From Nanobdellota archaeon (GTDB lineage Archaea; Nanobdellota; Nanobdellia; Woesearchaeales; SM23-78): DNA of 43,622 nucleotides. Numbering within the stretch: the first letter of the stretch is position 1; each line of letters opens with the position of its first letter. The stretch covers positions 1-43,622 of the forward strand of contig JAHJQO010000028.1 of NCBI GenBank assembly GCA_018819305.1, in the 5' to 3' direction. This document shows, piece by piece, positions 1 to 7,734 of the stretch. The translations under genes and the position numbers were made by a program. The notes beneath the pieces are model-generated. The model was not told where the DNA came from, ran no database searches, and was given only the letters and a program-made list of their open reading frames with translations.

Positions 1-37
1 ATAAAAGAAAAAGCATAAAATGAAACATTCTAAAAAC

Positions 38-73
38 AAAAAGTTACTTTTTCCAAGAAAAAAGTAACTTTTT
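38..73. repeat. 15-bp perfect inverted repeat, 6-nt loop
   Basis: AAAAAGTTACTTTTT (38-52) and its exact reverse complement AAAAAGTAACTTTTT (59-73) flank CCAAGA. Each arm is also nearly self-complementary, so it can fold as one long hairpin or two short ones. It may be the terminator of a gene left of the window or a relative of the palindromic units near 16.1 kb. The evidence is structural only. Confidence 0.55.
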
Positions 74-154
74 CAATAAAAATACGAATCCTTCCTATTA
101 AACCACAAAAGAATACAAAATCATTTAATGGATGGAGCCCACCTTACCGTAAGG

Positions 155-164
155 CTTATATACT
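155..164 (+). promoter_or_regulatory. TATA box of the Cas4-like gene
   Basis: The sequence CTTATATACT is centred about 30 nt before the ATG at 189. Archaeal transcription starts about 25 nt downstream of the TATA box, so the mRNA would begin at or just before the start codon. No Shine-Dalgarno site is present, which fits a leaderless transcript. Confidence 0.6.
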
Positions 165-188
165 CTTGTTTGGTTTTTTCTTATTACT

Positions 189-1040
189 ATGATTAGTGTT
201 AGCTTGCTCTCTAGTTATGAATACTGCGCACGAAAACTGTTCTTAGAGAAAGTTCTCAAGCTGATTGTTGTTCCAAGAGAAGCTGTTGTCAAGGGAAGCA
301 TAAGGCATGAAGTGCAGGAGAGAATCACCAAAGTTGATGAAGGCTTTGTCAAAAGCATAACAAAAGAAACAAGCTACAAAGAAGTTCTTGAAAATTATAA
401 AAAACTACATTCTAATGTTCTACAACAGAGCATTATAAAAAACAAAAACAAGCTCACAGAGTTAAAGATTCCTTTGAGTGATTTTTTCAAGGAATCGTGG
501 AACCGCCTTTTAATGGAAACAAAAGACAGGGCTTTTAATCTGCATAATTTTATCAAACAAAACAAGGTTTATGGTGAAGAGCTCTGGAAAGAGCTCAGTC
601 CAAAGATAAAAACAGAATATTATCTTCAGTCACATCAATTGATGCTAAAAGGAATGATTGACAGGCTTGAAATATTTGAAAACAAGCTTGTCAGAGAAGT
701 AGTTCCTTATGAACTAAAAACAGGCAGTGCTCCAAAAGAAGGTGTCTGGCCAGGCCACAAGCTTTAGACTGGTGCCTATATTATGCTTTTGGAAAAAAAC
801 AAAATGTTTGTAAGGGATGCTTATGTTAAATACTTAGACATTGGCGAAGCCAGAAATGTTGTTATGAATCCTTTCCTGGAGAAAAAAGTTATTGAAACCA
901 GAGACGCTGTTCTTGAATTGTTCAAAGGAGATGAATTACCAAATATCTGCGACAATAAGAATAAATGTACTTCTTGTCCTTTAAAAGAAAAGTGTTTTGA
1001 TGAGAAATTAATAAAACAGAAAATGTCTTTGCTCTCTTAA
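189..1040 (+). pseudogene. Cas4/Dna2-like RecB-family nuclease interrupted by in-frame TAG
   Basis: The two track ORFs 189-767 and 783-1040 are in the same frame, separated by a single TAG at 765-767; read together they give 283 codons. This is a Cas4-type PD-(D/E)XK exonuclease of the RecB family. Visible features are an N-terminal cysteine (C13), H40, D158 and the ExK pair E175/K177 in YELKTG. The C-terminal cysteine group (KCTSCPLKEKC), with C13, would bind an Fe-S cluster. The TAG falls on the first position of the family's QxxxY motif (*TGAY), so it replaces the expected Gln (CAG to TAG is one transition). No cas genes or CRISPR array lie nearby, so a role in replication or repair is as likely as CRISPR adaptation. 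It could be a recent pseudogene, a sequencing error or a read-through gene. Its 3' end overlaps the convergent ATPase gene by 4 bp. Confidence 0.82.
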
Positions 1041-2089
1041 ACTCTAACCCTCAATCTCTTTACATGAGGACTTGCCTGCCAAAGCTGTTTTCTGTTCTTT
1101 TTTCCTGCTCTGACAACTGCTCCTTTGGCTTTCAACTCTCTAAGAGCTGCAGACGCTTTGGATTCAGAAACTTTAAAGCGTTTAACCAGGTCAGCTACTG
1201 ATTGAGAGCCTGTCATTAAGAAAATCAGCCATTCTCTTTGCTGTTTATTAAATCTTTTTTCAAAAGCCAATAGTTTTCTTTTTTTATCCTCTTTTTCAAG
1301 ATACACATAAGCATTGACATTGACTTTTTTGAGCTCTAAAATCTCTTTAGCACCCCAGTAAGTCACCAGATAAGTTGGATTTAGAAGCATTGGATTGTTA
1401 TTCTTAAATTTGTTGTAGTGAAAATCAAAAATATAATCTGCATATTCCAGCATTTTTCTTGGGTTGCCGTCTGCAGCAGCTACAATAAGATTAATCGCTT
1501 CATTATGCAGTTTGTTGTAATAATTGGTTTTGCCTATTTGAAGTCTGAGCTTAAGGATTTCCTTCATTTCCTCATCATCAAGTGTGGGAAGTAAAATAGT
1601 TCTGTTGCCAAGTCTTTCTTTAAATGCAGGCGTCACATTCTTAAGATATTTGCTAATCTGGGCAATTATTATACTCTTTATTTTTTTCTCATTAGGATTC
1701 TCCCATTTGGCTCTTGCATCAAGAATAATGTTCTGGTCAGTAGCCTGAAACTCATCAATTATAAGAACAGGTGTCTTAGAAGGAAAATTCTTAAGCCTGA
1801 TTTTATCAAAAAAGCTTCTTTTCTTCTTTAGTTCTTCTTCTAAATTAAAATGTTTTGGCATTTCCTGAGCATCCAGATAGATAAATTTGTGGTTTCTGAG
1901 GTTTTTCTGCACTCTCATAAGCAAAGAAGACTTGCCACTGCCTGTTAAACCATTAAGAAAGCATATTTCTCCCTTTAAAACATGATTAACCAGTTGCTCT
2001 TCTTGCCTTTCCAAGCCAATAAGTGCAGGATTGGGCCTTACATCTAATGGACTCTCTTTAAAACCAAGCTGGGCAAACCAAGTAGTCAT
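1037..2089 (-). CDS. AAA+ ATPase with C-terminal winged helix
   Basis: The 350-residue protein has a Walker A motif (GLTGSGKSS, about residue 47), a Walker B motif (VLIIDEFQ, about residue 107) and a sensor-2-like GNPRK stretch. It ends in a winged-helix segment (VADLVKRFKVSESKASAALREL) with a very basic tail. The N-terminal FKESPLDVRPNPALIG resembles the start of ExeA/MSP-type and Orc1/Cdc6-like ATPases, but I cannot assign it to either. An ATP-dependent DNA-binding role is inferred from the domain pair. Start: the ATG has a TATA box 27 nt upstream and no Shine-Dalgarno site, so the mRNA is probably leaderless. It is convergent with the Cas4-like gene and divergent from the PRC-barrel gene. 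Confidence 0.8.
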   Translation of the reverse strand: MTTWFAQLGFKESPLDVRPNPALIGLERQEEQLVNHVLKGEICFLNGLTGSGKSSLLMRVQKNLRNHKFIYLDAQEMPKHFNLEEELKKKRSFFDKIRLKNFPSKTPVLIIDEFQATDQNIILDARAKWENPNEKKIKSIIIAQISKYLKNVTPAFKERLGNRTILLPTLDDEEMKEILKLRLQIGKTNYYNKLHNEAINLIVAAADGNPRKMLEYADYIFDFHYNKFKNNNPMLLNPTYLVTYWGAKEILELKKVNVNAYVYLEKEDKKRKLLAFEKRFNKQQREWLIFLMTGSQSVADLVKRFKVSESKASAALRELKAKGAVVRAGKKNRKQLWQASPHVKRLRVRV

Positions 2090-2111
2090 ATATTCGTTTC
2101 TGACACAAGGA

Positions 2112-2120
2112 TTATATAAA
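2112..2120 (-). promoter_or_regulatory. TATA box of the AAA+ ATPase gene
   Basis: Read on the minus strand the sequence is TTTATATAA, centred about 27 nt before the ATG at 2089. This implies a leaderless mRNA. Confidence 0.6.
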
Positions 2121-2163
2121 TCTTACCTTAATAAGACTTAATAAGAGGCTCGTGAACAAAAAC

Positions 2164-2171
2164 TTTATATA
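2164..2171 (+). promoter_or_regulatory. TATA box of the PRC-barrel gene
   Basis: TTTATATA is followed by a predicted start near 2195 and a leader of about 40 nt. The leader holds a strong Shine-Dalgarno site (AGGAGGG, 2226-2232) 6 nt before the ATG at 2239. It is back-to-back with the ATPase promoter. Confidence 0.6.
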
Positions 2172-2238
2172 CTCAACCAACTCAACAAACATTAGAAAAT
2201 ATTAGAATTTTCATGATTAATGTATAGGAGGGATTATT

Positions 2239-2502
2239 ATGGCTGAGGACGATAAGAAATTTTCAAAACAATTAATTGGAAAAACTGTTGTTTCTAAAAC
2301 TGGCAAGAGATTCGGAGAAGTAGGAGATATTGTATTTGAAACAGGCTCTGGGGAACTCATCCACATGGTCCTTCGAAATCCAACAAGTTACACAGAGCGA
2401 CTTGAGCTTGAAAGAAGCAAAGAAGGAGACTTATTAATACCTTTCAGTGCAGTCATTGCAATCGGAGATTTCATGGTTGTAGCTGAAGAAGATATAGTTT
2501 AA
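2239..2502 (+). CDS. PRC-barrel domain protein
   Basis: This 87-residue protein is almost entirely one PRC-barrel. It has the typical opening LIGKTVVSKTGKRFGEVGDIVF, a central strand pair and the closing IPFSAVIAIGDFMVV. Small stand-alone PRC-barrel proteins are common in archaea and are thought to bind RNA or protein partners, including in ribosome maturation and cell division; nothing here picks out one partner. The ATG is preceded by a strong AGGAGGG site. It appears to be a single-gene unit, with its own TATA box upstream and a hairpin 20 nt after the stop codon. Confidence 0.88.
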   Translation: MAEDDKKFSKQLIGKTVVSKTGKRFGEVGDIVFETGSGELIHMVLRNPTSYTERLELERSKEGDLLIPFSAVIAIGDFMVVAEEDIV

Positions 2503-2521
2503 TTCTGTTTTTAAGAATTTT

Positions 2522-2540
2522 CAATAAGGTTTCCTTATTG
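2522..2540 (+). terminator. Putative terminator hairpin after the PRC-barrel gene
   Basis: CAATAAGG-TTT-CCTTATTG is a perfect 8-bp stem with a 3-nt loop, followed by a T-rich stretch. It could be a transcription terminator or another member of the short-palindrome class seen elsewhere in the window. Confidence 0.45.
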
Positions 2541-2613
2541 TTAAAACTCTTTTATTTTATCTTGCTATTTATTTATATTCATTTATATTTACTATTCTGT
2601 TGTTATTTTGAGA

Positions 2614-2625
2614 ATATTTATATTA
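2614..2625 (+). promoter_or_regulatory. TATA box of the glycyl radical enzyme gene
   Basis: ATATTTATATTA is centred about 31 nt before the GTG at 2651. Transcription would start near 2645, leaving almost no leader, which supports the GTG as the true start. Confidence 0.5.
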
Positions 2626-2650
2626 AAATTAACATTTCCAAGTAAAAGAG

Positions 2651-5020
2651 GTGGTAAAGACGAATCTAAGGATAAAAGAATTAAGAGAGCAAAGCATTAA
2701 TGCGCATCCTTATATTGATTCTGAGAGAGCAAGACTCATCACAGAGTTCTATGAAAACAATGATTCAAAAACAATTTCAGAGCCTGTAAAAAGAGCTTTG
2801 GCATTCCAATACTTGCTTAATAACAAAACAATATGTATAAATAATAATGAAGTTATTGTTGGTGAAAGAGGTTCTGCACCAAAAGCAACACCAACATATC
2901 CTGAGATAACAGTTCACACTCTTGAAGACCTAGTGATTCTTGATACTCGAGAAAAAATTTCTTTTAAAGTTAATGAAAAAACAAAAGAATTTTATCACGA
3001 GAAAGTCGGTCCTTATTGGAAAGATAAATCCATAAGAGACAAAATATTCATTGAAATGAGTGAAGATTGGATTAATGCTTATGAAGCAGGAATATTTACT
3101 GAATTCATGGAGCAAAGAGCTCCAGGACACACTGTTCTCGGAGACAAAATATATAAACAAGGTTTGTGGGATATTCAAAAAGAAATAGATGCAAGTCTGC
3201 AAAAACTTGATTTTTTTAATGATCCTGAAGCATATAAGAAAAAAGAAGAATTAACAGCAATGCATGTTGCAGCAAGTTCTCTTATTGAATATGCAAGACG
3301 CCATTCTGAAAAAGCACTTAGATTGGCAAAAATAGAAAAAAACAAGGACAGAAAATCAGAATTAGAAGAAATAGCAAGGATTTGCACTCAGGTACCTGCG
3401 CGTACACCAAAGAGTTTTCATGAAGCACTGCAGTATTACTGGTTTGTGCATCTTGGAGTCATCACAGAACTCAACACATGGGATTCATTTAACCCTGGAA
3501 GGCTTGACCAACATCTTTATCCTTTTTACAAGCAAGGCCTCAAAGATGGAACTTTGACTGAAGAAAGTGCCAAAGAACTTCTACAGTCTTTCTGGGTGAA
3601 ATTCAATAACCAGCCAGCACCTCCAAAAGTAGGAGTTACAGCAGAAGAAAGCGGAACCTACACTGACTTCTGTCTTATTAATCTTGGTGGTGTGAAACAA
3701 GATGGTTCTGATGCTGTTAATGAATTATCATACCTCTTGCTTGATGTGATTGAAGAAATGCGAATTCTTCAGCCAAGTTCAATGGTACAAATAAGCAAGA
3801 AAAATCCTGAACAGTTCTTAAAAAGAGCATTAAAAATTGTAAAGACAGGTTTTGGCCAGCCTTCAATCTTCAACACAGATGTTATTGTTCAGGAACTTAT
3901 ACGACAGGGGAAAAGCATTGAAGATGCAAGAAATGGAGGGGCTAGTGGCTGTGTTGAAACAGGTGCTTTTGGCAAAGAAGCATATATACTCACTGGCTAT
4001 TTTAACATGCCTAAAGTTCTAGAAATCGCATTAAACAATGGTGTTGATCCTAGAACAGGAAAGCAAATTGGTTTGGAAACCGGAGACCCCAAATGTTTTC
4101 ATGAATTTGATGATTTGTTAAGTGCATATGAAAAACAAATCAAGCATTTTGTTGACATAAAAATCAAAGGAAGCAATATAATTGAAAGACTTTATGCAGA
4201 GCATTTGCCAACACCATTTATGTCCTTGCTCATCGATGACTGCATAAAAAATGGAAAAGATTATCATGATGGCGGAGCAAGATACAACACAAATTATATT
4301 CAGGGTGTGGGTGTTGGAACTATCACTGATACTTTGACATCCATCAAGCATAATGTGTTTGATAATAAAAATATTTCTTTGGATGAATTGCTGGATGTTC
4401 TAAAAAATGATTTTAAAGATAAAGAAGATATCAGACAGATGTTTTGGAATAAAACTCCAAAATATGGCAATGATGATGATTATGCAGATGATATTATGAA
4501 GTCTGTATTTGAGATTTACTTTAATGCTATTGATGGCAGACCTAATACAAAAGGCGGTCATTACAGAATAAATTTACTGCCTACAACTTGTCATGTTTAT
4601 TTTGGCAAAGTAACAGGAGCAACAGCAGATGGAAGAAAAGCAGAAGAGCCATTATCGGAAGGAGTATCGCCTGTGCAAGGCGCTGATAGAAAAGGTCCAA
4701 CTGCAGTTCTGAAATCAGTTGCTAAAATGGATCATGCAAGAACCGGCGGAACACTCCTCAACCAAAAGTTTACTCCACAAATCCTTGAAGATGAAACAGG
4801 TCTTGACAAAGTTGCAAATCTTGTAAGGTCTTATTTTGCAATGGACGGGCACCACATACAATTTAATGTTGTGGATGCAGACACACTCCTAAAAGCACAA
4901 AAAGAGCCAGACAAATACAGAGACCTCATAGTCAGGGTTGCTGGTTATAGTGATTATTTTGTTGACCTCAGCCCTGCGCTTCAGAATGAAATCATTCAAA
5001 GAACAGAGCATAAGGAATAA
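2651..5020 (+). CDS. hypD: Glycyl radical enzyme, probable trans-4-hydroxy-L-proline dehydratase
   Basis: The 789-residue protein is a glycyl radical enzyme. The thiyl cysteine lies in GGASGCVETG (C434, with E436) and the radical glycine in the C-terminal RVAGYSDYF (G765). By codon count, H160, W277, D278, S334, F340, Y450 and T645 also fall where I recall the active-site residues of Clostridioides difficile HypD, which is also 789 residues long. HypD removes water from trans-4-hydroxyproline to give 1-pyrroline-5-carboxylate; propanediol, glycerol or choline lyase paralogues fit less well. The start is GTG, the only start in frame that keeps the conserved N-terminus. The radical-SAM activase and P5C reductase that normally accompany hypD are not in this window, so an activase must be encoded elsewhere. 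It was probably acquired from anaerobic bacteria (inference). The symbol follows the glycyl-radical literature and is unrelated to hydrogenase-maturation HypD. Confidence 0.88.
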   Translation: MVKTNLRIKELREQSINAHPYIDSERARLITEFYENNDSKTISEPVKRALAFQYLLNNKTICINNNEVIVGERGSAPKATPTYPEITVHTLEDLVILDTREKISFKVNEKTKEFYHEKVGPYWKDKSIRDKIFIEMSEDWINAYEAGIFTEFMEQRAPGHTVLGDKIYKQGLWDIQKEIDASLQKLDFFNDPEAYKKKEELTAMHVAASSLIEYARRHSEKALRLAKIEKNKDRKSELEEIARICTQVPARTPKSFHEALQYYWFVHLGVITELNTWDSFNPGRLDQHLYPFYKQGLKDGTLTEESAKELLQSFWVKFNNQPAPPKVGVTAEESGTYTDFCLINLGGVKQDGSDAVNELSYLLLDVIEEMRILQPSSMVQISKKNPEQFLKRALKIVKTGFGQPSIFNTDVIVQELIRQGKSIEDARNGGASGCVETGAFGKEAYILTGYFNMPKVLEIALNNGVDPRTGKQIGLETGDPKCFHEFDDLLSAYEKQIKHFVDIKIKGSNIIERLYAEHLPTPFMSLLIDDCIKNGKDYHDGGARYNTNYIQGVGVGTITDTLTSIKHNVFDNKNISLDELLDVLKNDFKDKEDIRQMFWNKTPKYGNDDDYADDIMKSVFEIYFNAIDGRPNTKGGHYRINLLPTTCHVYFGKVTGATADGRKAEEPLSEGVSPVQGADRKGPTAVLKSVAKMDHARTGGTLLNQKFTPQILEDETGLDKVANLVRSYFAMDGHHIQFNVVDADTLLKAQKEPDKYRDLIVRVAGYSDYFVDLSPALQNEIIQRTEHKE

Positions 5021-5101
5021 AAAAATAACAGGAATAAACACAAGGAATGGTAAAGTTTATTAAACAGCACAAAATTCTTTTAACATATAATTAAAATAAA
5101 A

Positions 5102-6067
5102 ATGAAACAAGAAGACATTGCTATCTGGACTGAGAAATATAGACCTAAGGACTTTAGCGAGGTTAAGGGACAAAAAGAAATCGTAGAGAGGGTTGAGGCT
5201 TTTGTCAAGAAAAAAAACATGCCTCACTTGTTATTTGCAGGTCCGGCTGGTGTTGGAAAGACAACTCTTTCTCTTGTGATAGCAAGAAAGCTTTTTGGAG
5301 ACGGGTGGAGCAGTAATTTCTTAGAACTCAATGCATCTGATGAAAGAGGAATAGATGTTGTCAGGGTTAAAGTCAAGGATTTTGCAAGGACAAGAGCAAT
5401 AGGAGATGTTCCTTTTAAAATTATTTATCTTGATGAGTGCGATGCTCTTACAAAAGATGCTCAGCAGGCGCTCAGAAGAACAATGGAAAATTACACTCAA
5501 ACTTGCAGATTTATTCTCAGTTGCAATTATTCAAGCAAGATTCTTGATCCTATCCAGTCAAGATGCACTGTTTTCAGATTCAAGCCTTTGCCAAAAGAAG
5601 ATATTTTCAAAATCATTGACCAGATTGCAAAGCATGAAAAACTTTCTGTTGATGCCAAAGCAAAAGAAGCTTTGTTTGAAATCTGCAGAGGCGACTGCAG
5701 AAGACTTGAAAATATTATGCAGAGCAGTGCTGCTATTAAAGATAAAATTACAGAAGAGTTAATATATAGTGTTGCGAGTGCTGCCCAGCCAAAAGAAGTA
5801 AAAGATGTTTTGGAAAACTGCGTGAAAGGTGATTTCTCAGCTGCAAAAAACAAGCTACTGGACACAATGTTAAATCATGGTCTTTCAGGTCTGGATGCCA
5901 TCAAACAAATTCAGCAGGAAGTCTGGAAACTTAAAGAAGTTGATGGCAGAAAAAAGCTTGAGATGATAAAAGAGTGCGGCGAAGCAGAGTTCAGAATGGT
6001 GGAAGGCAGTGATGAGTTCATACAATTAGAAGCTTTGTTAAGTAAGTTTATTCTGATTAATTCTTAG
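5102..6067 (+). CDS. rfcS: Replication factor C small subunit
   Basis: The 321-residue protein is the archaeal sliding-clamp loader small subunit, which opens PCNA on primed DNA together with the large subunit. It shows the RFC boxes in order: WTEKYRPKDFSEVKGQ, Walker A GPAGVGKTT, LNASDERGI, Walker B LDECDALT, and the arginine-finger box SRC. A helical collar domain follows. Length is normal for the family. It ends with a TAG stop at its expected C-terminus, which shows that TAG terminates translation in this organism. Its end overlaps the convergent membrane-protein gene by 4 bp. Confidence 0.96.
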   Translation: MKQEDIAIWTEKYRPKDFSEVKGQKEIVERVEAFVKKKNMPHLLFAGPAGVGKTTLSLVIARKLFGDGWSSNFLELNASDERGIDVVRVKVKDFARTRAIGDVPFKIIYLDECDALTKDAQQALRRTMENYTQTCRFILSCNYSSKILDPIQSRCTVFRFKPLPKEDIFKIIDQIAKHEKLSVDAKAKEALFEICRGDCRRLENIMQSSAAIKDKITEELIYSVASAAQPKEVKDVLENCVKGDFSAAKNKLLDTMLNHGLSGLDAIKQIQQEVWKLKEVDGRKKLEMIKECGEAEFRMVEGSDEFIQLEALLSKFILINS

Positions 6068-6549
6068 AATAATCCTAAGGCAGGAAACAGACCAAAAATT
6101 ATTTGGATTCCGATAAAAAACAGGTCTTTTCGAAATCTTTGTATAAAAGTACTTTCTTTTAAACTTATCTTCAGATAACTATAGACAAGCACTAAAACCC
6201 AGTTAGCAAAGAAAAAGGCAACTCCTAAAAAAATACTGATTTGAAATGCTATTAATAATCCTATTACATTACTAAGAAACGCATATCCTAAAATAAACAG
6301 AGTTGATGCAAATCCAGTCCATCTTTGAACATTATTGTGCTCTTGAGCAGTAATTAAGGATAATGTTGATGTGAGAAGCAGAGGAATTGCAATAACCAAT
6401 TGTGATGTTAAAAAAAAGTTGGTTTTCAAATATGCTGCCTGAAAAGATATAATGATAGCAAAAACAGTGATTGTGACAGATAATATGGTTCTGTTTAAGT
6501 ATAATCTGGCTACTGCTGAAGGAGAATTGATTTTTTTGTTCTTCTTCAC
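6064..6549 (-). CDS. Membrane protein of unknown function
   Basis: I do not recognise this 161-residue protein. After a short basic N-terminus (MKKNKKINSPSAVARLYLNR) it has about five hydrophobic segments separated by short polar loops, so it is an integral membrane protein. The start codon is GTG, supported by an AGAGGTG site just upstream. It is the last gene in the minus-strand series of surface-protein genes, but TATA-like sequences before it suggest its own promoter. Membership in the surface system is therefore uncertain. Confidence 0.65.
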   Translation of the reverse strand: MKKNKKINSPSAVARLYLNRTILSVTITVFAIIISFQAAYLKTNFFLTSQLVIAIPLLLTSTLSLITAQEHNNVQRWTGFASTLFILGYAFLSNVIGLLIAFQISIFLGVAFFFANWVLVLVYSYLKISLKESTFIQRFRKDLFFIGIQIIFGLFPALGLF

Positions 6550-6657
6550 GATACACCTCTTTTTATATATAAAATAAAAGAAGTTCTATTTATATTTTTG
6601 GAATAATAGAATCATACATACTGATTATATACTGATTATGTGGTAATTAAAAAAGAA

Positions 6658-7095
6658 TCAATAAGGAAACGTAGTAATATACATCCCTGTTACAAATCTT
6701 TGATGATTATTCATCCGTCTTGGTTCCAAAAGTCCTGGATTTCTGAAATATGCTTCATCTAAAGCATTATTTACATACATATGATTATTGTGGTCCATTA
6801 CAAAAGGGCCCCATCCAATAGTATTATACCTTCCATTACTTCGCACATAGTTAAGAGCTCCTGAGCCTGTATATGCATAATGTGGAATTCCTGAGTATTG
6901 AGAGCTATATATAGAATTCATATTTCCTGAATTATATCCATAATTATACTGTGCATAATAAGAAGGCCTGTTATATGAATAAGTTTGGACTCCAACAGGA
7001 TAATAATATGCAAAGATATTAGATGTCAGTAAGATTCCTATTAAAATTAATAATGCCAAGAATGCTAGACTTTTCGTTAATATTTTGCTGTTCAT
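6658..7095 (-). CDS. Secreted Tyr/Asn-rich small protein
   Basis: This 145-residue protein has a clear signal peptide (basic start, then a hydrophobic run ending SNIFA-YYY). The mature part is unusually rich in Tyr, Asn, Ser and Gly, with repeated NYGYNSGNMN-like text. It has no cysteines and no recognisable domain. Such composition is typical of self-assembling or matrix-type surface proteins, but no function can be assigned. A TATA-like AT-rich stretch lies about 25 nt before the ATG and there is no Shine-Dalgarno site. It resembles its upstream neighbour in size and composition. Confidence 0.65.
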   Translation of the reverse strand: MNSKILTKSLAFLALLILIGILLTSNIFAYYYPVGVQTYSYNRPSYYAQYNYGYNSGNMNSIYSSQYSGIPHYAYTGSGALNYVRSNGRYNTIGWGPFVMDHNNHMYVNNALDEAYFRNPGLLEPRRMNNHQRFVTGMYITTFPY

Positions 7096-7113
7096 TTTTT
7101 AATATTATACTAA

Positions 7114-7125
7114 ATTTTATATTAA
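7114..7125 (-). promoter_or_regulatory. TATA-like element of the 145-residue secreted protein gene
   Basis: Read on the minus strand the region is TTAATATAAAATTTA, centred about 25 nt before the ATG at 7095. The surroundings are very AT-rich, so support is modest. Confidence 0.35.
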
Positions 7126-7155
7126 TAAAAAAAGAGTTTGAGCTTGCATTCATGC

Positions 7156-7605
7156 TTATACAACTCTGTATCTAGGTGCTTGCAGCTGATTCTTATGTAT
7201 TGACTCTGAATAACCTGTGCCTACACCATTATATGCAATTGTTCCTGGTCTTAAGTTGTAGTAGTTTCCTGGCTGTCCTGTATAACCAAACCACCCGCCA
7301 GTTCTTGCTTGTGGGTAATACTGACTTGCAAGGTTTTGTCTTGTTCTTGTAGTCCATATTGGCCCTGTAAAAATAGGCGCTCTTAGATTTGTCAAGAATG
7401 CAGCACTGTTTCCAAAGAATCCACCTTCAAAAGCAGGCATTGATGCATAAGCTCTGCCGCTTATTGATGGGTTAATTGGGTATGCATTGTTGTTGTATTG
7501 ATGCGCATATCTCCAGCCATAATATTGATTATTTGCTGAAACCATGCTTGCACAAAACAAAATGCCTAGAACAGCTACTCCGAGCAATAATATTTTTTTG
7601 TTCAT
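7156..7605 (-). CDS. Secreted Tyr/Asn/Gly-rich small protein
   Basis: The protein begins MNKKILLLGVAVLGILFCASMVSA, a signal peptide, followed by about 125 residues rich in Tyr, Asn, Gly, Arg and Pro. The track ORF starts six codons earlier, but the GGAGG there is a Shine-Dalgarno site well spaced for the ATG at 7605, giving 149 residues. A TATA-like CTTTATAAATG lies at 7673-7682. I recognise no family. With the neighbouring 145-residue protein it forms a pair of small secreted proteins of similar composition beside the lipoprotein genes, which suggests an extracellular structural role (inference). Confidence 0.65.
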   Translation of the reverse strand: MNKKILLLGVAVLGILFCASMVSANNQYYGWRYAHQYNNNAYPINPSISGRAYASMPAFEGGFFGNSAAFLTNLRAPIFTGPIWTTRTRQNLASQYYPQARTGGWFGYTGQPGNYYNLRPGTIAYNGVGTGYSESIHKNQLQAPRYRVV

Positions 7606-7734
7606 TTTGCCCTTTTCCTCCATAAATTCGATTAAATTAATTTTTATTATTACTTAAAAGTAAAGACATTCCATTTATAAAGTTTTCGATGTTTAACCAC
7701 GAAGAAGTAACAAAAAATAGTATTTATTAATTGA

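Noticed and set aside
189-767. Treating 189-767 and 783-1040 as two separate genes, or TAG as pyrrolysine across the genome
   Set aside because: Both parts are one frame of one nuclease, and the second half alone has no start signal. rfcS, the Lrp gene and uS8 end in TAG at normal C-termini, so a general reassignment is not supported by this window.
189-2089. A CRISPR-Cas locus around the Cas4-like gene
   Set aside because: No cas1, cas2 or effector genes and no regularly spaced direct repeats are present. Stand-alone Cas4-like nucleases occur outside CRISPR loci.
6332-6556. Minus-strand 74-residue ORF overlapping the membrane protein start
   Set aside because: It is in another frame of the 161-residue membrane protein, has an atypical composition, and the Shine-Dalgarno site fits the GTG at 6549.
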